From Flavobacterium granuli (GTDB lineage: Bacteria > Bacteroidota > Bacteroidia > Flavobacteriales > Flavobacteriaceae): a stretch of DNA of 64,000 nucleotides. Below, piece after piece: positions 55,230 to 62,806 of the stretch (positions are counted from its first letter, which is position 1; the number at the start of each line of letters is the position of its first letter). Where the stretch lies: NCBI RefSeq assembly GCF_900129705.1, contig NZ_FQWO01000001.1, positions 186,001-250,000 of the forward strand. The letters are read 5' to 3'. The notes under the pieces are model-generated. The model was not told the origin of the DNA. It worked only from the letters and a program-made list of their open reading frames with translations, and made no database searches. Made by a program: the position numbers and the translations under genes.

Positions 55230-57128
55230 ATGATGCATCTGCCAATAAACGATAAAAAATTTATTTTCCTTCTGCTGGCAATTGCCACAGTACTTCTTTT
55301 AGAAGTTTTATCGCTTATTGGCATAACTATTCCCATGCCTTACGAACCTTTTGTTTTTATTGCCTTTATTATTGGCATTGGGCACGGGGTTTTGATCAAT
55401 GGACTGAAAGCCCTTTTTAAACTTCAATTCAGCAGCATTAATTTACTGATGACTATTGCGGTGGTTGCTGCTTTCTATTTAGGCGAATATCCTGAAGCGG
55501 CTGTTGTAATCGTACTTTATGTTTTAGGCGAACGATTAGAGGATATCGGTTTGGAAAATTCTAAATCAGCTCTCGATCAATTAGTGAGCAGGGCTCCTAA
55601 AACTGCCTTTGTAAAATCAGAAAACAAAGCCATAATCCTCAATAAAATAGCCATAGGAACCATCATTCAGCTAAAACCGGGCGAAATGATTCCGCTGGAC
55701 GGGAAAATCATTTCCGGAGAGACTACGGTTGATGAAGCCGCCATCACGGGGGAACCCATTCCAAAAGACAAGCATCCCGGCGATACCTTATTTGCGGGAA
55801 CACTGAACAAAAATGGCTTTATCGAAATGGAAACAACCAAGCTTTCCGTCGACACCACTTTTGCAAAAATCATTCGACTCACCTTTGAAGCCACAGCCTC
55901 CAAAAGTGAAACCCAAAAATTCATTCAGCGCTTCTCCAAATTTTATACGCCAACGATTATTGCAATGGCAGTTTTATTATTTGCAATTCCTGTTTTTGTA
56001 TTGCAATTGGATTTTGATCTTTGGTTAAAACAAGCCATTACCCTCTTGGTCATCGCCTGCCCTTGCGCATTGGTCATCTCCACTCCTGTTGCGATCTATG
56101 CAGCCATTGGGAACGCTTCCGCAAAAGGAGCCCTGGTAAAAGGAGGCAAATACATCGAAGCGATGGCTCAAATAAAAGCCATTGCCTTAGACAAAACCCG
56201 AACAATTACCTATGGGAAACCGATTGTTTCGGATGTCTTTTTACTAAATAATACCAGCCGTGAAAAACTATTGGCCTGTGCTGCAGGAACCGAAATTTTC
56301 TCAGAACATCCCTTGGCGCAAGCCATTGTTACCGCCAGCAAAGCAGCAGGTTTTGAACCGCACAAAGCTGAAGCTTATAAAAGTATCATAGGAAAAGGCG
56401 CTACTGCAAAATGCCTGGTTTGTGAGGATAAAGCCGTTTTTGTAGGTAAACTTGAATTTATTAAAGAACAGCATGAAGTAACCGACGAAGCCGAAAAAAT
56501 AGTAGAAAAACTTGCCTCAGAAGGCAAAACAAGTGTGGTGGTCAGTTTTGGCACAGCCGTGGCAGGCATCATTGGTCTCACTGATGAAATCAAAGCCGAC
56601 AGCAGCACCGCCATAAAACAATTACAGGCACAAAATATCGAATTGACAATACTTACGGGTGACAGCGAAAAAACAGCTCATTATGTAGCCAAACAACTTG
56701 GCATAAAAAATGTATTTGGCGGATTACTTCCGGAAAACAAATCCGAAAAAATAAAGGACTTACTGCAAGAATACGGCAGCGTAGCCATGGTGGGAGATGG
56801 AATAAACGATGATCCTGCCCTAGCATTGAGCACAGTGGGGATTGCAATGGGAGCCGCAGGAAGTGACACGGCCATAGAAACAGCCAATATTGCCCTGATG
56901 AATGACAAACTCTCGCTAATTCCATTCCTCATTCGACTGAGCAAAAAAACATTATCCCGAATAAAAATCAATACTATTGGCGCAATCTCAGTCAAAGTAA
57001 TTTTTATCCTTTTAGCTTTTTTGGGTTACAGCAATCTCGTACTAGCTATCGCCGCAGATGTAGGAGTTACATTAGTTGTGATCGTACTGAGCCTGAATTT
57101 GATGAAATTTGAAACTTCACAGAATTAA
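55230..57128 (+). CDS. P1B-type heavy-metal ATPase (Zn/Cd/Pb type) with DKTRT motif
   Basis: This 632-residue pump has the CPC motif Cys277-Pro-Cys279, the actuator Thr-Gly-Glu-Pro (173-176), Glu-His-Pro-Leu-Ala (359-363), Gly-Asp-Gly-Ile-Asn-Asp-Asp-Pro-Ala-Leu (522-531) and Asp610-Val-Gly in the last membrane part, which points to Zn/Cd/Pb export. There is no N-terminal HMA metal-binding domain. The phosphorylation motif reads Asp321-Lys-Thr-Arg324-Thr, not Asp-Lys-Thr-Gly-Thr; the Arg codon is CGA (56199-56201). It follows the M16 peptidase gene by 14 bases. Confidence 0.9.
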   Translation: MMHLPINDKKFIFLLLAIATVLLLEVLSLIGITIPMPYEPFVFIAFIIGIGHGVLINGLKALFKLQFSSINLLMTIAVVAAFYLGEYPEAAVVIVLYVLGERLEDIGLENSKSALDQLVSRAPKTAFVKSENKAIILNKIAIGTIIQLKPGEMIPLDGKIISGETTVDEAAITGEPIPKDKHPGDTLFAGTLNKNGFIEMETTKLSVDTTFAKIIRLTFEATASKSETQKFIQRFSKFYTPTIIAMAVLLFAIPVFVLQLDFDLWLKQAITLLVIACPCALVISTPVAIYAAIGNASAKGALVKGGKYIEAMAQIKAIALDKTRTITYGKPIVSDVFLLNNTSREKLLACAAGTEIFSEHPLAQAIVTASKAAGFEPHKAEAYKSIIGKGATAKCLVCEDKAVFVGKLEFIKEQHEVTDEAEKIVEKLASEGKTSVVVSFGTAVAGIIGLTDEIKADSSTAIKQLQAQNIELTILTGDSEKTAHYVAKQLGIKNVFGGLLPENKSEKIKDLLQEYGSVAMVGDGINDDPALALSTVGIAMGAAGSDTAIETANIALMNDKLSLIPFLIRLSKKTLSRIKINTIGAISVKVIFILLAFLGYSNLVLAIAADVGVTLVVIVLSLNLMKFETSQN

Positions 57129-57270
57129 TCTAATAAAATAGAGCCGTTTATAACTACCTTTAATGATATTCTGGTCTAATAACTTTAAACTAGTATGTCT
57201 TCTATTAAAAAAATCAGGCTTTTATTAATTGTTAACTAAAGCCAATAAGACAAAAACATATGGACCTTAT

Positions 57271-57297
57271 AATTAGATATGAATTAGATATGAATTA
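57271..57297 (+). repeat. Tandem 11-base repeat upstream of the DUF6629 gene
   Basis: AATTAGATATG occurs twice in a row (57271-57281 and 57282-57292) with a further AATTA, ending 5 bases before the ATG at 57302. Copy-number slippage could change the upstream spacing. Confidence 0.6.
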
Positions 57298-57301
57298 AAT
57301 C

Positions 57302-57967
57302 ATGTGTTTTTCAGCAAGTGCAAGTTTTGGTGCCGCAATAATCCTTTCGGCAATCAGTATTTCCACAATAAAAAAAGTGGAAAAACCTTCGCAAATATAC
57401 TTTGCGTGCATTCCCTTGCTATTTTGCGCCCAACAACTATCCGAAGGTTTTTTATGGTTAGCTTTAACCCAGCCAGCTTATGCATTGTTTCAAAATATTA
57501 CGACCTATATTTTTCTTTTTTTTGCTCAAATATTATGGCCTGTTTGGCTTCCCTTTTCTTTGTACAAACTAGAAAACAACAGCAGAATTAAACAAAAAAT
57601 AAAACTATTTTTAGGGATGGGAATCTTAGTCTCCTTTTACCTCGCCTACTGTTTAATTTCGTTTGATGTCAAAGCAGAAATAGTGGGTTATCATATCTCC
57701 TATATTCAGAACTACCCCATCCTATTTGGAAATTATGGTGATCTGCTTTACATTATGGCTACCACCTTACCGCCTCTGATTTCTAGTATTAAACGCATGT
57801 GGACTCTGGGCGCAACTATCTTCATTTCTTATGTTTTTACACTGTTTTTCTATGCGGATTATGTCATATCAGTATGGTGTTTTTTCGCATCAGCCATTAG
57901 CGTAGCAGTACTGTACCTAATTATGCAAATGAAACACCCAACTAAAAAAATCAGTCTGAAATATTAA
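57302..57967 (+). CDS. DUF6629 family membrane protein
   Basis: This 221-residue protein opens Met-Cys-Phe-Ser-Ala-Ser-Ala-Ser-Phe-Gly-Ala, the recognisable start of the DUF6629 family, and has about seven hydrophobic segments (near 5-22, 33-55, 63-85, 98-118, 132-150, 160-180 and 185-208). Its function is unknown. It stands alone, preceded by a tandem 11-base repeat. Confidence 0.8.
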   Translation: MCFSASASFGAAIILSAISISTIKKVEKPSQIYFACIPLLFCAQQLSEGFLWLALTQPAYALFQNITTYIFLFFAQILWPVWLPFSLYKLENNSRIKQKIKLFLGMGILVSFYLAYCLISFDVKAEIVGYHISYIQNYPILFGNYGDLLYIMATTLPPLISSIKRMWTLGATIFISYVFTLFFYADYVISVWCFFASAISVAVLYLIMQMKHPTKKISLKY

Positions 57968-58199
57968 ATAAAATTGTCCTACTTCATTTTTTACCGCCCC
58001 TGTGGTACCCCAATTAACTTCTAGAAAAAATATTCAAAAAAAAGCACTTTAATCCTTTTTCAATCAAAAACAACCCCTATTAATATCTATTTCATCTTAT
58101 CAATTAACTGTGGTTTTAAAACAAAAAAACAGAATAGACCTTACAAATTTAAATATAATTCACTAACTTTCAGATATATAAATAATTGATTCGGTTTTA

Positions 58200-60380
58200 A
58201 TGAAATTCCTTTTAAAAAACCCTAAAATCATGAAAATTTCTTTTGAAAAAAAAATATTCCTTGGATTTATTGTCAACTTATTAGTTGTTATTGCTTCTGG
58301 TCTGATTTTCATCTCACGGCTGAACAAACAAACAAATCAATACATGGATCCCTTGCTTAACTGGGTAGAACTTTCATTATTTTTACTTTCTATCATTTTA
58401 TTAATCATTGTTTATTTTATTATTCGTTCCCAATTACGAGCCAAAAAAATCTCAGGAGACTTACTTTCCGAAAACAGACAACTCCTTCGATCCATTATAG
58501 ACAACACCACCAATCCAATCTTCATAAAAAAATTAAATGGAGAATACCTGCTCGTCAACAAGCAATTTGGCGCTTTATTTAAAATCTCTAACGACGAAAT
58601 ACTGGGAAAAACAGACTATGATTTTCTGCCAAAAAGCACCGCTGATCGCTACAGGAATTCAGATCTTGAAGTTGTAAAAGTATTAAGAGAATTAAAGATC
58701 GAAGAAATAATTGAGCAAGAAGATGGACCACACACTTACATAGCGGTAAAATTCCCCTTATATGACGCAACGGGAAGAATTTATGCTATAGGTGGAATTT
58801 CAACTGACATCTCCGACAGGAAAAAACTCGAGGAATCCAACAAGATCACCAACAAATTCTTTAATATGTCTTTGGATATCATGGTAATTGCTTCCAAGGA
58901 TATGTTCATCCGAATCAATCCGTCATTAAGTAAAATATTGGGATATACTGAAGAAGAATTATTAAACCATCCCTTTCTGACTTATGTGTATCCAGAAGAC
59001 AAAACAGCCACTCTAAAAGAGATTGATAAACTCAAAACAGGTGTTTCAATTATCCAATTTGAAAACAGATGGATCTGCAAAGACAAATCCGTCAAACGCC
59101 TGCTATGGTCGGCCTCTTCTGATATTGCATCAGGCTTGTTTTATGCCGTTGCCCATGACATTACTACCCAAAAAGAAATTGAAAATTCGCTTATCATTGC
59201 CGATGCCTTTTTTAACATATCGTATGACATCTTTGTCGTGGCAAAAGAGGAGTATTTTATAAAAATAAATCCCGCTTTTACCAGAACGCTGGGCTACAAT
59301 CAAGAGGACATGGACAAAATGCCTTTTCTGTCTTTTACCCATCCCGAAGAACAAAGGGCTTCGCTGGATTCCATGAAAAAACTGCAAAAAGGAAGTACTG
59401 TTCTGAATCACAGAGCCCGAACACTATGCAAAGACGGTTCCTATAAATGGCTCGACTGGACCAGTACATTTGATGTACGAACAGGATTAATGTATGCAGC
59501 GGCTCGCGATATCTCTAAACTGGTTGAAAATGAGGAATCCCTAAAAATGGCTGATCAGTTTTTCAATATGTCATTCGACATCCTTACGGTAACCAAAGAG
59601 AATCAATTGGTCAAAATAAATCCCGCTTTCACAAAAACATTAGGCTACAGTCAGAAAGAGATAAACAAACTCAAATTCACAGAATTAATCCATCCTGATA
59701 ATAAAAAGACCGTCGAAGAAATATTAGCAAAACTTTCAAAAGAGAACCCATCTGTGAATTTTAAAGACCGTATGCTATGCAAAGACGGTACCTATAAATG
59801 GTTAGACTGGAACATCAATATTGACACCAAAAAAAACATCCTGTATTCTGTAGCTCGTGATATTACTGAAAAAGTACGATTAGAAGAAGAAGAGAAAAAA
59901 ATAATAAATGAACTTTATGAAAATGAAGAGAAGTTACAATTGATTATTGAGAATATAAACGAAGCGGTCATCGTAGCAAATCTCGACAAAGAAATTATCA
60001 TGGCCAATTACATGGCCAATGAAATCTTTGGAATTGAAAATGATGCAAAAATACCGGCTAACTTATCAGAGCATTTTGAATTGTATTTCCCGGATGAACA
60101 AACCGTTTTCCCCTCGCAAAATCTTCCAATGGAACGCGCCTTAAACGGGGAAGAAACAAATGATGTAGATGTTGTGCTTTGGAATCCCGCCACTCATGTA
60201 AAAAGACGGGTGCTTATTAGTGGTAAACCTTTAATTGACCAGAACAAAAATGTGGTTGCCGCCGTAGTAACCATCAAAGACATCAGCAATTATAAAAAAA
60301 TGGAAGAAGAATTAAAAGAAACCGAATCGAAATACAGACAACTGATTGGTTTTAGAAAAGAAGACAAAAAAGAGTCCTAA
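58200..60380 (+). CDS. Membrane-anchored protein with five PAS domains and no kinase
   Basis: This 726-residue protein has two membrane segments (about 19-38 and 57-76) and five PAS domains (about 95-210, 216-331, 335-445, 451-560 and 576-700). The three middle ones are near-duplicates with blocks like Lys-Ile-Asn-Pro-Ala-Phe-Thr and Cys-Lys-Asp-Gly-x-Tyr-Lys-Trp-Leu-Asp-Trp, as in PAC sub-motifs. The chain ends 15 residues after a helical Lys-Glu-Thr-Glu-Ser-Lys-Tyr-Arg linker that normally leads into HisKA. No HisKA, HATPase, GGDEF or EAL domain follows. It may act through protein-protein contact. A start at Met11 (58230) is also possible. Confidence 0.85.
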   Translation: MKFLLKNPKIMKISFEKKIFLGFIVNLLVVIASGLIFISRLNKQTNQYMDPLLNWVELSLFLLSIILLIIVYFIIRSQLRAKKISGDLLSENRQLLRSIIDNTTNPIFIKKLNGEYLLVNKQFGALFKISNDEILGKTDYDFLPKSTADRYRNSDLEVVKVLRELKIEEIIEQEDGPHTYIAVKFPLYDATGRIYAIGGISTDISDRKKLEESNKITNKFFNMSLDIMVIASKDMFIRINPSLSKILGYTEEELLNHPFLTYVYPEDKTATLKEIDKLKTGVSIIQFENRWICKDKSVKRLLWSASSDIASGLFYAVAHDITTQKEIENSLIIADAFFNISYDIFVVAKEEYFIKINPAFTRTLGYNQEDMDKMPFLSFTHPEEQRASLDSMKKLQKGSTVLNHRARTLCKDGSYKWLDWTSTFDVRTGLMYAAARDISKLVENEESLKMADQFFNMSFDILTVTKENQLVKINPAFTKTLGYSQKEINKLKFTELIHPDNKKTVEEILAKLSKENPSVNFKDRMLCKDGTYKWLDWNINIDTKKNILYSVARDITEKVRLEEEEKKIINELYENEEKLQLIIENINEAVIVANLDKEIIMANYMANEIFGIENDAKIPANLSEHFELYFPDEQTVFPSQNLPMERALNGEETNDVDVVLWNPATHVKRRVLISGKPLIDQNKNVVAAVVTIKDISNYKKMEEELKETESKYRQLIGFRKEDKKES

Positions 60381-60486
60381 CATTGCCTATCCCTTTTCGT
60401 CGTGTTTTAACTATTTTTTAATGCTTTTCTACCTGGTATTTTACTGTTGCACAGCGATGATCTAAACTAAGTTCAATGATATAAAC

Positions 60487-60546
60487 CATTTAAGGCATTA
60501 AAATAACTAAGGATTTTTCATCTTAATTATTTTAATGCCTTAAATG
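60487..60546. terminator. Long bidirectional hairpin terminator
   Basis: A perfect 20-base inverted repeat (60487-60506 with 60527-60546), extended by a mismatch and four more pairs, between genes converging at 60380 and 60567. Confidence 0.85.
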
Positions 60547-60566
60547 CTTAAAATATTTTTTCGCCT

Positions 60567-60923
60567 TTATTCGCTCATTTCGTCGTAACGCATGGGAACT
60601 TGTGGGTCATAAAGCGGACATTTGAATTCTTCCATGATATCTACCAAGCTATCCATTGTTTTGCCCTCAGTACCATAGCAGTCAATCTGGATGCTTTGTG
60701 CGGTTGTATTTACTTGGAAAGCGCCTGGACCTTGGTTGTTTTTCCAACTGCTATCGTCTACTTTTTCCCATTTTGAGAATTTAGAAGCAATTCTATTCAA
60801 AATCAGCTGAACAGGAAGTTGTTCCAGTCCATCTACGGTTTGTTGCTCCATAATGGCTTCATAGACCTCCTGATGGTTTAAATAAACCTCGTCTAAATAT
60901 TTCCAAAAAATTAATTCGTACAT
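60567..60923 (-). CDS. Conserved small soluble protein of unknown function
   Basis: This 118-residue protein begins Met-Tyr-Glu-Leu-Ile-Phe-Trp-Lys-Tyr, has a mostly helical first half and a middle block Trp-Lys-Asn-Asn-Gln-Gly-Pro-Gly-Ala-Phe-Gln-Val, and ends Met-Arg-Tyr-Asp-Glu-Met-Ser-Glu. No signal peptide or known domain is visible. It lies downstream of purM on the same strand, separated by the structured intergenic element. Confidence 0.6.
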   Translation of the reverse strand: MYELIFWKYLDEVYLNHQEVYEAIMEQQTVDGLEQLPVQLILNRIASKFSKWEKVDDSSWKNNQGPGAFQVNTTAQSIQIDCYGTEGKTMDSLVDIMEEFKCPLYDPQVPMRYDEMSE

Positions 60924-60936
60924 ATCATTTTGTTTT

Positions 60937-61013
60937 TAGCCCCGATAGAAGCGGCATCCTTTATGTTTTTTCTTTAAAAACATAAAGATACAGCGGATAG
61001 CGGGCATAGCTCC
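60937..61013 (+). repeat. Structured intergenic element, copy 2
   Basis: It begins TAGCCCCGATAGAA (60937-60950), matching copy 1 (16087-16100) at 13 of 14 positions. It then has a perfect 11-base-pair hairpin (60960-60970 with 60976-60986) and a right block ATAGCGGG (60997-61004) and TAGCTCC. It lies between purM and the 118-residue gene, both on the minus strand. Confidence 0.65.
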
Positions 61014-61031
61014 TAAAAAAAAGCGCTGTAA

Positions 61032-62210
61032 TTAATATTCGAAAGTTCCGTATTCGCTGCTAATCGTCAGTTTTTTAGTATCGGCTGCTTCTACCCTTCC
61101 TACAATTTGTGCATTGACATTGAAGGATTTAGAAATAGCGATAATATCCTGAGCGACAGCCTCTGGAACGTATAATTCCATACGGTGGCCACAGTTAAAA
61201 ACCTGATACATTTCTTTCCAATCTGTTTTGGATTGTTCTTGAATCAATTTAAATAGCGGCGGTACAGCAAATAAGTTGTCTTTTATGATGTGTAGGTTTT
61301 CAACAAAATGTAAAATTTTAGTTTGTGCTCCACCACTGCAATGTACCATACCATGAATGTCTTTCGCATCGTATTTATCCAAAATTTTCTTGATAATAGG
61401 CGCATAAGTACGCGTAGGAGAAAGCACTAATTGTCCGGCATCGATAGGGCTGTTTTCTACTGCATCGGTTAGTTTTACCTGACCGGAATAAATTAAATCT
61501 TCTGGAACGGCAGCATCGTAACTCTCTGGATATTTGCTGGCCAAATATTTACCAAAAACATCATGACGGGCCGAAGTCAATCCATTGCTCCCCATTCCGC
61601 CATTATAGCTTTTTTCATAAGTAGCCTGACCAAATGATTCCAAACCTACAATCACATCGCCTGCCTTGATATTAGCATTATCAATCACTTTAGAACGTTT
61701 CATGCGAGCCGTAACGGTCGAATCTACAATAATGGTACGAACAATATCGCCCACATCAGCCGTTTCTCCGCCTGTAGAATGTATGGTCACACCAAAAGAG
61801 GCCAATTCCTGGATTAATTCTTCGGTTCCATTGATAATGGCCGAAATAACTTCTGCGGTAATCAAATTTTTATTTCTACCGATGGTCGAAGAAAGCAGAA
61901 TATTATCGGTGGCCCCAACGCACAATAAATCATCGATATTCATGATTAAAGCATCTTGCGCAATGCCTTTCCAAACCGATATATCGCCCGTTTCTTTCCA
62001 ATACATATAAGCCAAAGAGGATTTTGTTCCTGCTCCGTCTGCATGCATGATAAGACAATATTCTTCGTCTTGCGTTAAATAATCAGGGACAATTTTACAA
62101 AAAGCCTGTGGAAACAAACCCTTGTCAATATTTTTTATGGCGTTATGCACATCTTCTTTTGAAGCCGAAACGCCTCTTTGTGCGTATCTTTTTGAAGTAT
62201 CTGAACTCAT
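61032..62210 (-). CDS. purM: Phosphoribosylformylglycinamidine cyclo-ligase (AIR synthase)
   Basis: This 392-residue member of the PurM family closes the imidazole ring in purine biosynthesis (FGAM to AIR). The N-terminal Arg-Tyr-Ala-Gln-Arg-Gly-Val-Ser-Ala, His-Ala-Asp-Gly-Ala-Gly-Thr-Lys (about 53-60) and Asp-Ile-Val-Arg-Thr-Ile-Ile are the expected blocks, in the longer form found in Bacteroidota. Other AIR-synthase-related enzymes share the fold, so the specificity is inferred. A TATCTTTG promoter box lies upstream. Confidence 0.85.
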   Translation of the reverse strand: MSSDTSKRYAQRGVSASKEDVHNAIKNIDKGLFPQAFCKIVPDYLTQDEEYCLIMHADGAGTKSSLAYMYWKETGDISVWKGIAQDALIMNIDDLLCVGATDNILLSSTIGRNKNLITAEVISAIINGTEELIQELASFGVTIHSTGGETADVGDIVRTIIVDSTVTARMKRSKVIDNANIKAGDVIVGLESFGQATYEKSYNGGMGSNGLTSARHDVFGKYLASKYPESYDAAVPEDLIYSGQVKLTDAVENSPIDAGQLVLSPTRTYAPIIKKILDKYDAKDIHGMVHCSGGAQTKILHFVENLHIIKDNLFAVPPLFKLIQEQSKTDWKEMYQVFNCGHRMELYVPEAVAQDIIAISKSFNVNAQIVGRVEAADTKKLTISSEYGTFEY

Positions 62211-62233
62211 GAAATAAATGGTGTTGTGTGTGG

Positions 62234-62241
62234 CAAAGATA
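62234..62241 (-). promoter_or_regulatory. TAnnTTTG promoter box for purM
   Basis: TATCTTTG on the minus strand, 23 bases before the ATG at 62210. Confidence 0.5.
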
Positions 62242-62460
62242 ATTATTTTTTTGGGTTTAGCTTAACCCCTTTCTGCATCTGTTTTACAAAATTAGCAGTC
62301 AACATCGATAATGTTATTTTATTTTATTAAATTTAATGTAATTTACTGAAATACAAATAAATAAAACCAGAACTGAATGAAAAGTGGAAACCAGCGACCA
62401 CTATAAAAAACGGGGCCATACCGAAAAGCCACAAGAGTAGGGAACTAAAAAAAAGAAATT

Positions 62461-62733
62461 ATGCCTAAGTATCTAATTGAAAGAGAAATTCCCGGTGCAG
62501 GAAAACTGACTGCCGAACAGTTGAAAGGTATTTCACAAACTTCCTGTGGAGTATTGAACAAAATGGGACCGCAAATCCAGTGGGTCAACAGCTATGCCAC
62601 AGCTGATAAAATCTATTGTATTTACAACGCCCCAAACGAAGAAATGGTTCGAGAACACGCAAAACTAGGTGATTTTCCTGCTAATTCAATAAGCCAGGTC
62701 TCCACAATCATCGATCCTATAACTGCTGAATAA
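62461..62733 (+). CDS. DUF4242 family small protein (SCO4226-like)
   Basis: This 90-residue protein begins Met-Pro-Lys-Tyr-Leu-Ile-Glu-Arg-Glu and has the DUF4242 pattern, a ferredoxin-like fold of which the Streptomyces SCO4226 member binds nickel. It has one Cys near residue 30 and another near 59. Its role here is unknown. It is a single gene; the 250-base spacer upstream shows no recognisable box. Confidence 0.8.
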   Translation: MPKYLIEREIPGAGKLTAEQLKGISQTSCGVLNKMGPQIQWVNSYATADKIYCIYNAPNEEMVREHAKLGDFPANSISQVSTIIDPITAE

Positions 62734-62749
62734 TTTGGATTAACAAAAA

Positions 62750-62780
62750 CACCCGACGAGATTCGAAAACCTGTCGGGTG
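62750..62780 (-). terminator. Terminator after glutamine synthetase III
   Basis: CACCCGAC (62750-62757) pairs with GTCGGGTG (62773-62780), with CT and AG extending the arms past a bulge. On the minus strand it is followed by five Ts. It lies 26 bases beyond the glutamine synthetase stop. Confidence 0.7.
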
Positions 62781-62806
62781 AAAAAAAAAAATCTTTTTTA
62801 AAAGAA

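Noticed and set aside
60381..60566. Lost histidine kinase domain after the PAS protein
   Set aside because: No frame in this stretch encodes HisKA or HATPase motifs; it is spacer with a terminator.
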